A stretch of DNA of 64,000 bases from Marasmius tenuissimus (GCA_029532415.1 JAQOTA010000060.1:3286001-3350000); one strand, 5' to 3'; numbered from the stretch's first letter, positions 32,450 through 45,702 are shown. The notes: a model not told the origin generated them from the letters alone. A program made the numbers and translations.

Positions 32450-34957
32450 TCCAAGAAAAAGATGCAGAGGCAACTCACTCTCGGTACTGTCACTACGAAA
32501 CTAGAAGGACAGACAGACATGAAGATAGCCTGTTCGTCCTGTGAAGAAAATTAAATTACAGCATTGACCACGACTCGGTTCACTCAAGCGCCCAAAAAAA
32601 TAGGACAATAAATCCCACAAAGGCACGGCACTCACGGTGACGGACCATTCTGCCAATCACAACAGCAATATTTTCCCAACACTACCACCATAACCTCTTT
32701 TTTTTCACATCTCTTTGATTCATCTCCCCCCTCTGTTCCTCGTCGAGCTGATGTCTCACAACCAATGAGAGGGCGATACTATGCGCAACGCGAATACCGG
32801 TGGTGGCCGTCAGAACAACAATAACAATGCAGGGACCCAGAACGTCGCCTATGACGGAGGCCAGGTGAACTTTGTGAACAGTTTCAACACAGCCGCTTCT
32901 AATCGTAGGTGACTTTTCAATCCTCTTGTCAATGAATCAATTGACTTCGATAATTTGTGGTGCACAAGAGCCTCTGGGACAAAGTTGCAGGTGTCAGAGC
33001 TTCTCATACCACAGAGCAGCAATTTGAACAAGGGGAGTGTCTGGAGGGAACCCGTGAAGCGGTTCTGAGGGCCATCTATAACTGGATAGCCTCGGTCACC
33101 TCCCAAAAATCCCTCCTGATATGTTAGCTCTCAGGTCCTGCAGGTGTCGGAAAGTCTGCCATTGCCATCACTATTGCCAAAGCTTGCGAGGGAAAAGGCC
33201 TTGCCGCATCCTTCTTCTTCTTCCGATCTGACACAAGGCGAAACAACTCCTCCGCCCTCGTGTTGACCATTGCACATGGCCTCGTAGTCAATGCACCGTT
33301 CACTGGAGCTTCGATCAACCAGTGTATTTCCGATGATCCATCAATTTTAGAGGCCAGGTTGGAGGATCAGTTTCGAGAGCTCCTTGTGAAGCCTTCTTTG
33401 CAAAGGAGGTGGTGGAAGTGCCTATTGGCCAAGCTTTTGTCCACGTTCAAGGAACCAAATCTTGTGATCATAGACGGCCTCGATGAATGTGGTGACGAGT
33501 CAACTCAACGGCGCATTCTCTTGACCATAGTCTCCTCGTACCAAGGATTACCTTGCTCCCCATTACGGTTTCTGATCTGCAGCCGTCCCGAGGCTTGGAT
33601 TCAGGAAGCCTTTGAGGCCGAGGTTCTCAGTCGACTTTCCGAGCGCATCGTTCTAGATGATACATTCGAACTGGACAGAGATATCGAGCGATATTACCTT
33701 CATGAATTTCAACTTATCCGGAAGGATCACAAGTACGCCTGTGTTCAGTTTCTGACACCCTGGCCCTCTCCAGAGGATCTTGGGTGTTTAGTTCAGATGT
33801 CCTCGGGCCAGTTTGTCTATGCAGTCACCACAGTGAGATTCATCAAGCTCCCTCATTCTAATCCCATCTCTAACCTCCAAATCATACTCGACTATGCTCC
33901 TGAGGATTGCTCCTCCCAGTCATCTCTTGCCACACTCAACGGCCTTTATCACATCATACTTTCCATCAATCCTGACCACAGGAAAATGCTCTCCATCCTC
34001 GCTGCCATTCTCATTCTTCCTCCTCATGTACCACCATCACTGGAATTCATTGAATTGCTCTTTGGATTACCCACGGGAAGTGGATACCACCTTATGGTCT
34101 TTGCATTCTGTGCTTAATATCCAAGGTGGTGACATGGCCATAACTGTATACCACACCTCACTCACCGACTTCCTATATGATTCATTGCGCTCAGGGGAAT
34201 TTCACATCAATAGAGCTGCTCGTCATAGTGCTCTTGCTCGTCAGTGGCTCCACACACTTGCCCAGCAGGTTGAACTTATCCCAGATCTCATTCTGGATCC
34301 AAATCCAGTTCTATACCGGCACCAATATGTCTTCCAGTGTCTGCTTGAGGCATGGGTCAGGTTCTGTCTAACTGACAACCAGTCACCCAAGGAGCTACTG
34401 ATTGAACGAGATAATCTTCTTCAGGCTATTCTGTCTGTTATTCCAGATCAGGAAGGACTCCTCATCAGGCTGGCTTGCATCATTCTGCTGCCCATCTACA
34501 CACAGGACTTGACCGAGTCTCAGGCTCTCCATGACCTCATTCTGGGCCCTGGTTCAATTGAACTGGCACTCGAAAGATGTCAGTTACTTGCACCTGGTTC
34601 AAAGCTGGAGCCCTTCTTCCTTGAATTCCTTTAGGATCCGTTACAGGAGTACTACATTGACTTGACAGAGTATCATGACCACATTGCACAGCGGTGGATT
34701 GCAGCTCTTGTACCAAGCAACTGTCTTTCTGCGAAGTGCGTTTGTTTCCCTTACTCGTATCTGAACCACAATTGAACACTCCTTGTGTTGCTTAGCCATG
34801 GTTGGGAGGCAAGCATATTGTGGGGTGGATGGGTGGACATTTGTTGTAGTATAGAACAGCCTAGTGAAGAACTGTTGTCTGACCTCTACCATCTGGACCT
34901 GATGGCAATCTCCGTCAACATAGGCCTTATGTACCCTGGTCATGCATCATTCCTCTC

Positions 34958-35673
34958 TGTTACATCCATGCCAGTTCCAGGGTTTCCGAAGGCTTCTATC
35001 CACCTTCCGGAGATTCCAATACTCGGAATCTACTTTATGTTTCTCTTCCTTCACGATCCTTTCCGGAACATGACTTTGGATTCCGACATCGTGTCCCCGG
35101 TACTTACGGATCGGAGATACATATACACCGTTCATTTCTGAGTAGTACGTAGACTCTACATTCTGACATTCTGCTTTCCATTCTATCATGACTCATCCCG
35201 TACATTCCATTCTGACACTTCATTTCCGATTCATCTCTGACTCCGGGACTTCACCCTTCGTCTCGGATTCCGTACTGTACATACATTCTCTCCCGCTCTT
35301 GACTCACCTTCGGTACTACGATCGCCGGAACCCCTTCGGAGGTCTCGGAGATCGATACATATATAAGCTAGATACTTCACGACTTGTATTCCTCAGAATT
35401 AAAATCAACTTGGTTTCTGTTTTATCTCATTCGTCTCATTCCGTCTCTTTATCTCTATCTCCTCTATATCTTTATCTTCCTTTCCCTTCTGGTCAAGGAC
35501 AACTCAACTCAACGGTGTCGTTGGCAAAACCTTCGACTATTGTCCAGCCATCTGTTCAGCCTTCCAGTCGTCGGAACCTCTCTCCAACTCCGACTGGTCC
35601 ATTCTGGCACGTCGGCTTCCGTCTTCTCCGCTCGGACTTCCGTCTGGGCAGACCCATCCGCACGATCCTAACA
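34958..35673. mobile_element. Solo LTR, 716 bp
   Basis: Starts TGTTACATCC and ends ATCCTAACA (the TGTTA/TAACA short inverted ends of an LTR), flanked on both sides by the 5-bp duplication CTCTC (34953-34957 and 35674-35678). Removing it restores alignment with the homologous NACHT exon at 12227-12440. A TATATAAGC motif at about 35360 could be the retroelement promoter. No internal retroelement genes remain, so it arose by recombination between two LTRs. The family (Gypsy or Copia) cannot be told from the LTR alone. Confidence 0.85.
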
Positions 35674-36883
35674 CTCTCCATTGTCACCGCCCCTCTGGAA
35701 GTAATTATATCCTGGCTATCAAAAATGGTGTGTTGACTTTTGAAAGGAAAGCTATCATGGGCTAAAGTATCCTTACAAGGACCGTCCTGTTTCACCCAAG
35801 GTGATTGATCATTTCAAGGAGGCTGTCAAACGGCAGAGAGTTGGGTTTGAGGAAATGTAAGTGCACATCCTGCTGTTGTGTGAGTTAGCCTGGATTCATT
35901 TCTGATAGTCCTGCGGAACATTGACTATCCTATCCACCTTACTACGGACTTGATCACCTGAACCACACAATACTTCGGTGTGCCGATCCTGATCATGACA
36001 GAATTTGCCACATCCTGGCGGCCATTCTTGTACTTTCAGGACAGTCACGCATGCGTCCAACACCAGCGCGTATAAGGCTAGTTCTTGGACTTTCTTTGTA
36101 AGATGTGGATTCAACGTTGCAATTGATGTGCTCAGTCTTGTACATTCGTGGCTTGAATGATGAGATTCACCTCCACACCTCGTTCGGTGAATATCTTGCC
36201 AACCAGACTAGGTCGCGTAATTTTCATATCAACCTTGCCACTCAGGGACATGCCATTGCGCAACAGTGGCTCCAGAATCTTGCTACCACCAAGGTGCAGA
36301 CTTACAAGTACAAAGTTGTTCATCCTCATTTCAGTATCGCAGATACTGATACTCTTTTTACACATGGTTGTAGCTCCAATCAAGTCTACAGTGAGGAAAC
36401 CATTCCCTTCTTCACTGAATGGAGGAATTTCTGTGTGCAAGTTTCCAAACCAACTCGGGACTTATTGAAGGATCTCTGGAACGTTGACCTCGCATCCGCA
36501 TACCTACTGAGTGGACATGACGATTGGGAAAGTACATTTAAGGGGTTGGTATCTTGGGTGGGGAAATATCGTGTAAGTTTTGGTCAACCACTTTCCCCCA
36601 TGCACTTGCTTCAATTCTTCTTTGTACCAGTATGATCCCGAGATCAGTGAAACCAAGGACAAGAAGCCAGCTGGAGATTATGTGAAGTCTGGTGTCAACA
36701 ATACACCTCTCGCCAAGGCCAACAGATATCTGTCCGACGACAATGACCAAGACAGTGGGGACAAGGCCCACAATTGCAAGCTGTACACAGAGAGTGATGG
36801 TCTTGACCTCATGGATCAGAGTCTTTTGCACAAGATCTAGAACCACCCCAAGTGTTTCCATCGTGAATGGCCACCGGATGTGT

Positions 36884-38501
36884 CACCAGAAAAAATGTCC
36901 ATAGTTTATGATCGCTCGTGAGTGTTTACAGTGCTTATGAAGATATATGAGCAAGTGGAATGGATATGAGTGTTCATAAACATCTGGGCTGTTCATGAAC
37001 ACTCATGAGTAACTCTGAGGCTCAGCCTGGTACATGAGCACTCATGAGCGCAGCTGATCTCACAGCCACATCATGACTCCTCAAGAACTGTGAGCTTCGT
37101 ATTTGCTTTGTGAAGGTTCCTAACCCACTATAAGTACTAAACTTGAGTAGATACCCTTTGAAAATGACTCTGAGTCTAACATTCAGTGCTTAATATACCT
37201 GGGCGCTAGACAAAATGGATATCCCATGAGCCATATCATGGCTGCGTGGGCTCCCGGCTACTACACTGCCATTTTCATTTTACGCCCAATTTGCAACCAC
37301 CATCATATTTTTTTTTGTCACCGTACCATTGTCAACAATTCAATAGCCAGCTTGAGGACAGTCTTTCCTCTCATAATTGGATTGAGGATGATTTCATGAA
37401 CATACCGGACATTGGTCAATACTTATGTTGTTGACCATTAGTTGGGGACTTAATCATGATCTTGTGCCGACTCTTGGTATGTCTATGCCTTTTTTTTTTT
37501 GTCTTTTGTCCATGCTCGATGACCTTATCATCACTTTGACTCAGCTTTAGCGAGTCCGGAGGCATCACTCATTTTTCTCGGGTCAGCACTACTCATTCAA
37601 CTATAGCCGGTTGTCAGGTCTAACCATGTAATGCAAGCTCAATGTCTATCACGAACATGAACTCACAACATAACGAGATAAATTGGAATAGAGGCGAGGA
37701 TAGGCGGTTTTGGATCTCAGACAGCTCAAGGGGCTGGCAATATTGAGGGGAGAAGGCACACCTATCCTTCTACTCTCCCAGGACATGCACGTCGGTAGAA
37801 CATGACCAAGCTCAAGGTCCGTGCACGAACGACGTCATGATGACCTGGCAGCGATTACCCATTATGGGCAAGAGAGCAGTGGTCTGTGCGCCATCTCAAG
37901 GCATATAAATACTCAGCTGCTCCCTCAACACACTCCCCATCCCGACCCCTCCACCGGTCCCTCCCATTCTCCCTATGATCGACTGTGTTTGTTGTGGTCT
38001 GCTGAAGGAGACAGCCGTGTCAGAGGTATGTTTTGGCCATCTGATTGCTCTCAGCAATGTTACTGACAATAGAGGCGGTCGCCTCTCTAGCAGGACAATG
38101 ACGCTGATGACGCCAGTATAAGGCCAACTGAGACAGGGATGCGGTAAATCCTGAGCAAGGCGATGGGCACGAGGGTTGAATATTGAGTGCTGTATGTATC
38201 TATGTATATCATAGCTATAAATCATGTAGTAGCCACTAATGGTAGCCTGCATACTAAGTATACTGTGGTAATGAATTAGCACTGTTTTTTTGTCCCTTTT
38301 TCACACTCTGTTCATGTACAGACATGAGAAAATCTAACCTCATGGAAGCTCAGGAACGCTGGTTTGTTCATGAGCGCACATAAAAAAAAAGGTGTCCCAT
38401 ATACACTCATGAGCAGCTGCGAGCCTCACAGTGCCCGTGATGGCTCATGAGTGATTTTGACGTTCATGAGCGGTCATAAACTATGGACATCTTTTCTGGT
38501 G
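36884..38501. mobile_element. Non-autonomous DNA transposon with CACCAG ends, 1.6 kb
   Basis: Inverted ends of about 35 bp: CACCAGAAAAAATGTCCATA at left and, read inward on the other strand, CACCAGAAAAGATGTCCATA at right, both continuing into GTTTATGA-CGCTC. Subterminal regions hold many short repeats of CTCATGAG and GTTCATGA type in both orientations, as expected of transposase-binding sites. Alignment to the uninterrupted NACHT copy indicates a 2-bp (GT) target duplication. No transposase gene was found inside. The CACC start and subterminal repeats recall CACTA (CMC) elements, but the class is not proven. Confidence 0.78.
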
Positions 38502-39180
38502 GTTCCCGCGAAAGGACATCATGGATTGGATTGTCCGAAGGGCGACATCCTGTAGTTGGGAGACCCAGTTGAATGGGTCACCACCCAGTGAGGTCGACAA
38601 TGTGCGCCTCACCGATTGCCGTTCAAGTGATCTCTCTGAAGGAAACGAGTCACGCGATCCAGGGCACCTTGCATACCAGGAAGTTTGTACGCAGCTTGCT
38701 GGGGCTTTCACTTTCCGTTTTGAGGAACTTGCCCAGAGTCACGGTGGCGAAAAACACATCATTGAAGAGTTGGAGAATATTTTTCTGAGTATGGTGCGGT
38801 CGTTGCTCCTGAAGCACTGCCGGTGTGATAAGAGGCTGCTTTCGCTCTGCCGGAGTTTCTTTGGGTTTGTAAATGGTTGTTTGGTGATGCGGATTAAGTC
38901 TCAGCACAGAAAGAATGCAAGGAATAATATGCTTGGATGGATAGAGGTATGTGTCATTTCTTTAGGTTTTGACTCCCGTTTACGATTGTATAGTATACTG
39001 GAACTGACAATGCTTCCCTGATAGACCTTCCCAGACAAGTTCACTGAAGAGGGGGGATGCCTGAAAATGCAGATCCTCAGTTTGCCTTGGGACCATTGGG
39101 AAGAAAATTGGAAGGTGGAAAGGCGGGTGCGACGGCAGGCGATGCACTGGACGAAAATTTCAAATAAAGAAGGTTCTTGA

Positions 39181-40281
39181 CGATGGTTGTTATTTGAATG
39201 AACTCTTATTCGAACGCCAATCGAACGACCAGATTTGTGATGATTTCCAATCGAGATGGTGCGACTTCAAAAGACCGAAGAGAATTGACGTTGACTGGCG
39301 ATCGATGACCCCAACAGTCATCTGTTCTCAACCACAACTACCTTTTCACGTTGCGTTGTATCGTTGTATGATCATGCCGTCCCCATCTCGTTATCGATGT
39401 CGTGCCACAGCTTCCGATTGCAGGCTTGCTGTAGCTCTTAGTCCATACAGTGTCGAATCCTGGATGCTCTCACCGCCGTTCTTCCCAGCGTTTTGGGATT
39501 GTTATAATCACAGACTCAGTGATCTCCTTTGAATCACTTGGCCACCTCGAGCGATTTACTGACACACCGCGTCGGCACGTCCATTCTCGGAGCTACTGGC
39601 GAGTTGAAGAGGCCAGGATCAACATCTCTCGTACAACACTATCACTACTCCAAACCCTTCCCCATCACCCACCAAATCTCGTCATTCGCGATGACAGCGC
39701 ATCGTATTGACGTCACTTTCCGCCGCACATTATGTCGGAGGAGGTTGGCCTTTACGGGAACGCTGGAGGTGACAAAGAATGGCGTAAGACCCCCGGGTTT
39801 TGTCCATTCGCGCACCTTCAGATCGTAGTCAACAGAGAAAGCTAAATGGTATACCATCGCAGTTGCTGGCGTCATACTTAGTGGACTGAAATTATATTAA
39901 AAACATAGCCCACAACCGAATCCGCACCTAGTTCTTTAGCTCATGTGTACAAAACAAAATCATCATAGTCCAATACCAACATGAGCTCTGTAGACCGATA
40001 GATTGAGGTTATGGAATCGTTCATCAGTCGTTCTTTGGAAGGGGTCTAGGTCGACGCGAGCAAACGAATGCGGGCATACTACCCCAAGTTAACAAACAAG
40101 ATCTCGTTCTGATTAGAAAGTCACTAGGGTACCGTAGCTGATATATGTGTGTTATTTGAGGTCAGGAAACGCGAGAACAAGGGACGTGATCTACCAGAAA
40201 TTGCTTGAAATAGAACGAGTGTGAAGGTAACGAGTGGGCGTCAAATCGGTGAGCGAACTAGTTTCAACTGCGGTTCAAACT
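39181..40281. other. Intergenic, nothing recognised
   Basis: Lies between the NACHT pseudogene and the convergent secreted-protein gene. Open stretches on the plus strand show no domain. Confidence 0.35.
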
Positions 40282-40806
40282 TCAAACCGTGATAGTAACA
40301 GGCGTGCTCGTGCCCCCACTAAACACAAATCCATCCTGCGGGTACGTGATCTCGGCCCAAACCAACCAAGAGTTGGTCTCTCCCAGCTTATCGATGGGTG
40401 GGACCTTCGGAGTCGTCCGCGTCAGCGTTATTGATCACGAACCCACGAAGCAAAGAGTGGAACTCACGATAACGCTAACATCGAGCGTACTATCATCCGC
40501 ACCGAAAGTGTTACGGGAGAGTATCAAGTTGGGTGTCGGGTTCCCATTGGAGAATTTGCCTTGCATATGGAAGTCGACGGTTTGTGGTTGCCAGCGGGCT
40601 TTGGAGGCGTCGTAGTGGATGTTCAAGGTCTGAGGAAAAGTTGAGAATTTGTGAGCCCTGACGACAAGTGCCGTCGAATGTTGAAAACGTACTTGACCGG
40701 GAGCCACAGAGTTAGGGTTAACATCGACGGTACCGAAACGGAGGGCTTCCTGGGCAGCAACGAATCCGGCGGCGGCGAGAGCGGTGAAGGCAGCAGTGAA
40801 GCGCAT
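40282..40806 (-). CDS. Small secreted protein, 132 aa, unknown
   Basis: Exons 40693-40806, 40468-40629 and 40282-40404 give 133 codons in phase. A typical signal peptide opens the protein (MRFTAAFTALAAAGFVAA) with likely cleavage near AAQ-EAL. The mature part is beta-strand-like, with DVNPNSVAPGQTLNIHYDAS, FHMQGKFSNGNPTPNLIL and WLVWAEITYP, and has no cysteine pattern. It resembles a single Ig-like or carbohydrate-associated beta domain and probably goes to the cell wall or outside, but I recognise no named family. A broken piece of the same gene lies at 52238-52441. Confidence 0.75.
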
Positions 40807-41953
40807 GGTATCTGTGAGTTACGACTGGCAGCTATCAGATCAAGAACATAGGAAGCTCCAAGAGGCTGAGACACTCACTAAGGTAGGAGTTGAAGCTGAA
40901 GGTTGATGCTTTTCCGAAGTCGATTCGATACGGATTTTATAGCAAAGTTCGAGCTTGGACGGCGAATGTAGACCGCGAATCAGGACTCTCCGCAATTCAA
41001 GGATTCGGGTATGCTACGGCTGAAGTCCCCGAGCGATGCTTTGACGAAGAGAGAAGCGAAGATGTAGTGACCGTGTTTGAGATTTACATGGGAATAGGAC
41101 AACTCAATCATTCAGAGTGCCAACTTGCAGCCTTAGCGGATCGCGGTCTCCACAAACTTCCGACGCGGGCATGGGTTCGGTAGAGCGGGTAGTTCTTGCA
41201 GACAGAGTCCGATTCAACGCTTAGTGCCGGCGGCCAAGGACCTCGTGGAGAGACAGTCGACTCAGAGAAGGGAGTTTACACCGGTGTTTGCAGTGGATCC
41301 AAGTCGCGTTACCCTTGATCGCGAACGCAGAGATATTGACGGAAGCTATTTCGGAATATAAACTTACTCCAAGGCCTATTCACAGATTTCCTAGGTGGGC
41401 GTGTGGTATCCGAGTGAGCATTTCGATAATACTCCTAGGTAGGTCTGTAGTATCACGGCGACAGGACAGACAGCTCGTTCGTCCTGTGCAGAGGCTGTTG
41501 TCGCCGTCAATTACATTGCTATAGATTCTTCTCGCAACCGGGGAATTTGCAGCCGCTGAATGTCGATCGAATAACCACTGTGCTATGAGGCCTAGTCGAC
41601 TGTCAATGGGAGGGAATAAATGTGTACATGTAAGGATTTCAATGCTTTACTTACATTCCACGTCTTCAATCTCAAGAGCTCGTGAGTCGTGGCATACCCA
41701 TAGCACCTCCGCTCGTAGCTTGAATAATTTTGTCAGATCCCGAAGTAAATTTATGGCCTTAGAGCTGAAATCGGGGTGTAGACGCGATTTGACGATGAGC
41801 GACGGAGACAAAGAAGAGTTGGTGCGCTAAAGGCACATTGTCAAAATGGGAAGGATTGTCCCACGGTCAGTCAAAACGCCAGGCACGCGCAGTGCTGAGT
41901 GCGCACGGACCATCGCCAGTACTGCACCCTCCACCGCCCAACACGGACCACCC
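40807..41953. other. Intergenic between divergent genes
   Basis: About 1.1 kb between the secreted-protein gene (minus) and the histone deacetylase gene (plus). Both promoters should lie here. No clear motif was assigned. Confidence 0.4.
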
Positions 41954-44074
41954 ATGTCGACGTCGAGAAGGAGAGTCTCGTACTACTTTGATCGTACGTT
42001 CTGGTTCAGCTACTTGCTTCATGTAGCGAGATTACTGACTCGCATTCGACTTTTCACCTCTTTTTCACCCCTCAAACTCGACATTTTCAACTATGCAATC
42101 ATTAACCCACCCACAGCCGATGTAGGGTCTTATACCTATGGAATGCACCACCCAATGAAGCCACACCGGATACGTATCGCGCATGAACTGATAGGTGCTT
42201 ATGGGATGTTGGAACATGAGAGGATGAAGGTCGTTGTGAGTACCTTTGGCTGCTTTCTTTGTTCGGCTGCTTTGCTGAACGTTCTGTTTTTTCTTTTGAT
42301 ACCCGAAAACTCTACAAAACCTCGAAATTCAACTCGAATTTGACGAAATAACGCTCGAAATTCGCTTTACTCGCATAGAAACCCAAACGCGCAACACCAG
42401 AAGCTATGACAGCTTTCCACACGGACGAGTACATCCATTTTCTGAGTCGGGTCACGCCAGAGACAGCGGAGGAGATGACCTTTCATGGGACCAGGTGTGA
42501 GTGCCGTGTCATGTCGCATGCTTTTCTCATAACTTGCTGACTTTATACGAACGAATTATAGTCCTCGTAGGTGACGACAACCCTGCATTTGAAGGTGTAT
42601 TCGAGTTTTGTTCCATCTCAGCTGGGGGATCTATAGGTGCGCTCTGTGATAATTGGATCTTATCTTATCTTTTGCTAACGAGCCCCCCATAGCCGCAGCA
42701 TCGCACCTAACCTCCTCCCTCTCCGACATCGCCATAAACTGGTCTGGCGGTCTCCACCACGCCAAAAAACGCGAAGCCTCCGGTTTTTGCTACATCAACG
42801 ATATCGTACTCTCCATCCTTGAACTCCTCCGTCTCTTCCCCCGCGTCCTATACATCGATATCGACTGTCACCACGGAGATGGCGTCGAGGAAGCCTTCTA
42901 CACATCCAACCGCGTCATGACAGTCAGCTTCCACAAGTATGGGGAGTACTTCCCCGGTACGGGTACGCAAGAAGATCGAGGTCGAGGGAAAGGCAAGGGA
43001 TACTCTCTCAACGTCCCGTTGAAAGATGGCATGACGGACGAGAGTCTAAAAGGCATCTTCGAGCCCGTAATGGGAAAAGTCATGGAAGTTTTCCGACCTG
43101 AAGCCGTCGTCCTCCAATGCGGCGCCGATTCACTCAGTGGAGATAAATTGGGCTGTTTTAACGTGACGATGGAAGGACACGCTGCGTGTGTTCAGTTTAT
43201 GCGGACATATAACGTCCCGCTCGTCCTTCTGGGGGGCGGAGGGTATACAATCAAGAATGTGGGACGGGTGTGGGCATACGAGACGGCTTGCGCGTTGGGG
43301 ATTGAGGGGGAGATTGAGAGGAAGTTGCCGTGGAACGAGTACTTCGAGTGGTTTGGGCCGAGGTATCGGTTGGAGGTTGTTGCTTCGAATATGGAGGATT
43401 TGAACGTGAAGGATGGATCGTTGGAGAAGGTCAAGGAGGTTGCGATGGAGCAACTCAGGGAGCTAGAGTGTGCCCCGAGTGTGGGGATGCATGATGTCCC
43501 GAGGGAGAGTTTGGGGAGGCATTTGGGGTTGGAGACGGAGGATGAAAGCAGGGAGAAGGACGAGTTAGACGAGAGGTTGGCGCAGCATGCGAGATATGTT
43601 TATCAACTTCAAGAACCGCCTTCGTCATCGTCGTCATCGTCGTCATCCTCTGAAGACGAAGAGGATGATTACCAGTCAGACGAATCGACGACTTCCTCCC
43701 GTCGCCCCCGTCCACGGACGCGAACCCGGCGGAAACCTGCCACGGATCGAACGAGAATGTCACTTCTCACGAATACTTTCTTCGACATCCCTGACCCTTG
43801 CGCGAACGAGTATGGAAGAAAATCCAAGAGGAAGTTCTTCCACAGTCAGAACGCGACCTGGGATGAGACCTATCAGAAGGTGCTGTTTGGGAGGAGGTTA
43901 GAAGGTATCGGCTCCCTTGATGGGTTGGACGGGTTGAATGGCTTTGGCTTCGGGTACGGGTATGCGGTACCGGTCAATGGGGATGTGGGCCTCGACGACC
44001 GGGAACGCGACGATGATGAGTGGGATGTAGACGGGGATAGTAGAGACGTAGATGAGATGACTGTCGATTCTTGA
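41954..44074 (+). CDS. Class I histone deacetylase (RPD3/HOS2 type), 5 exons, 577 aa
   Basis: Exons 41954-41993, 42117-42235, 42379-42496, 42562-42636 and 42693-44074 give 578 codons in phase. The enzyme removes acetyl groups from histone lysines with Zn2+. Hallmarks: [15 protein letters not shown], the catalytic [20 protein letters not shown] near residue 138, zinc ligands in [17 protein letters not shown] near 175 and [20 protein letters not shown], and the GGGGYT loop. The core ends near residue 390. It is followed by a Ser run and an acidic, Arg-rich and Gly-rich tail of about 170 residues, longer than in yeast Rpd3. It should act in the nucleus in co-repressor complexes. The start ATG gives [19 protein letters not shown], the normal family N-terminus. 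Nothing suggests damage. Confidence 0.95.
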
Positions 44075-45312
44075 TGGACATTGGACTGATGTCTGTAATT
44101 TGGTTTTGACGGTCACCACTATTGGCACTGGTCTTTCGCGCATCCCGTATGTTTGTATTTTTATGGTGTAAATTACTCTCTAATAAACAAGCCGTCAGAG
44201 AGATAAGGAAGGATCCGTGGCGGATTTGAACACAGGTGCGAGATACATCTAAAACCATCTATTCATGTGAGGACTTGAAACCGTGTTCTTTTTAGATCTA
44301 ACTACGATGTGTTTGAAAAACTCAAGTCCTGGGCCTGCGAATGAATAACTAGTTGGTACGTGAGCTATGCAGAGGCAATATTATGCCATGCCTGAATTCC
44401 AATTTCTATTACAGGTGATCAAGTTTGCACGGGAATCGAGAAGAAGACTTGCTAACTGACGCAAAAACGGGAACGGGCTCTTGGAGCCCTCAGTGCGCCG
44501 GACTGTAAGTAAGGGTATCGATGGAATCTTCACATGTACTGTTCACTTCAGAGTCCTCGAACTCGGTGTCATCTGGACCATAGAATCAGCACTCGACTTT
44601 CAACAATCGGAAGAAGCCCCGTATTAACCGGCTCGGACACTGACCCTCCCAGCCCCACGCACATCGCTTGCGGTTGTCAGTGTGTATACCCGAGACTGCT
44701 CGCAATGGCTTCACAGGACGAACGAGCACTCTCACAATTAGTACGTTTTCTACGTCTCACTTTCCTTGAGTCTCACTCACTCATATAGACGAGATGGGTT
44801 GCTTGAAGTACTAGGAAAAGGCTAAGTCACGAACTAGCTGTCCAAGAGCCATGCTCGGGGTAAAGCAACCCACTGTACTGCAATACCGCCGTGTAAACTC
44901 CTTTCTCGGCTGTCTCTCCACGAGCGGGGTGAGAGGGTCTTGGTCTCGCTTTGTAGGAAGGAATAGGGAGAAGGTATATCCGTACTACCGAAGGAATGAC
45001 CGTCGGGAATTTGTGGCGACCGCGACCCGCGAGGATCTTTTGTATTACTCGCTGCACAGTGAATGCCAACCGACTCTATGCAAATCTCAAGCACGACCAC
45101 TCTACCCGTGCTTGTATTCTGTCACTGATATAGCTTCTGTCTTACCTGAGATGGGGAAAGCGATCAACAGGACAACGGTACATCACAACTCACCGCCACT
45201 ACGCCCAAGTACAATATGAAACCGCCATAACGCTCCAAGTTCATGTGTGTTCGAGTCTTGAGTCGGTCTGCATTCGCCGCACGATCTTTTGCCAGGTGCT
45301 ATAAAAGCAGTA
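44075..45312. other. Intergenic, nothing recognised
   Basis: About 1.2 kb downstream of the deacetylase. Only short unrelated open stretches. One sequence at about 44210-44235 looks like a tRNA T-arm on the minus strand but does not fold. Confidence 0.35.
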
Positions 45313-45702
45313 CTGACCTATTTTAATCAATTCGTATGGGGTTTTGTGTGTGACAAAAATATTTGCTGGGGGACATTCGTATGGCAGGCAAATTCCTCCA
45401 AGTGACCTGTGACAAAAACGAAAGTTCGTACGCCACTTTCGTGTCGACGGGGGCTTGGGGTGGATGAGTGGGGAGAATGGCGGCAGACGAGGCTGCCGTC
45501 CGTGGTAATTCACAGAAAACACCCGACTTGGGCAAAAAAATCCTAAAAGGGGTCATTTCTGGGCTTTTTAGGCTTACTGCAAGTTTTGTCACATACTGGG
45601 ACATTTCGTATGACCCCCCTGTGACTATGTGACCATACGAAAAATTTTCGTATGCGGAGAGACTTGTGACGTGTGATATACGAACTGAATGAAATAGGTC
45701 AG
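45313..45702. mobile_element. TA-flanked MITE (Tc1/mariner-like), 390 bp
   Basis: Left end CTGACCTATTTTAATCAATT and, on the opposite strand, right end CTGACCTATTTCATTCAGTT are imperfect inverted repeats, each next to a TA dinucleotide (45311-45312 and 45703-45704). There is no coding capacity, and the interior contains another short palindrome (ACGAAAAATTTTCGT). The TA target suggests mobilisation by a Tc1/mariner transposase. Confidence 0.72.

Larger units (their letters stand above)
32750..39180 (+). pseudogene. Second NACHT-NTPase copy, inactivated and split by two insertions
   Basis: Homologous along its whole length to the minus-strand gene at 10461-14489 and in inverted orientation to it. 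The same N-terminal motif (RQNNNNNAGTQN), P-loop, Walker B (LVIIDGLDECGDES) and C-terminal regions are found. Visible lesions are a TGA at 32765 where the other copy has CGA, a TAG at 33125 replacing the Trp codon just before the P-loop, a one-base loss near 34078, a TAG at 34632 and a TAG at 36838. A solo LTR (34958-35673) sits in the exon-3 equivalent and a 1.6-kb DNA transposon (36884-38501) in the penultimate exon equivalent. The second C-terminal module (around 36105-36580) is still open, and its reading frame shows where the other copy is frameshifted. Partial proteins could still be made from internal ATGs, but a full-length product is impossible. Confidence 0.88.

Noticed and set aside
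37246..38066. Short open frames inside the CACCAG-ended element
   Set aside because: No transposase motifs and no splice-joined model; considered non-coding.
44210..44300. Minus-strand tRNA-like T-arm (GTTCAAATCC)
   Set aside because: The T-stem does not pair and no matching acceptor 5' half is present.
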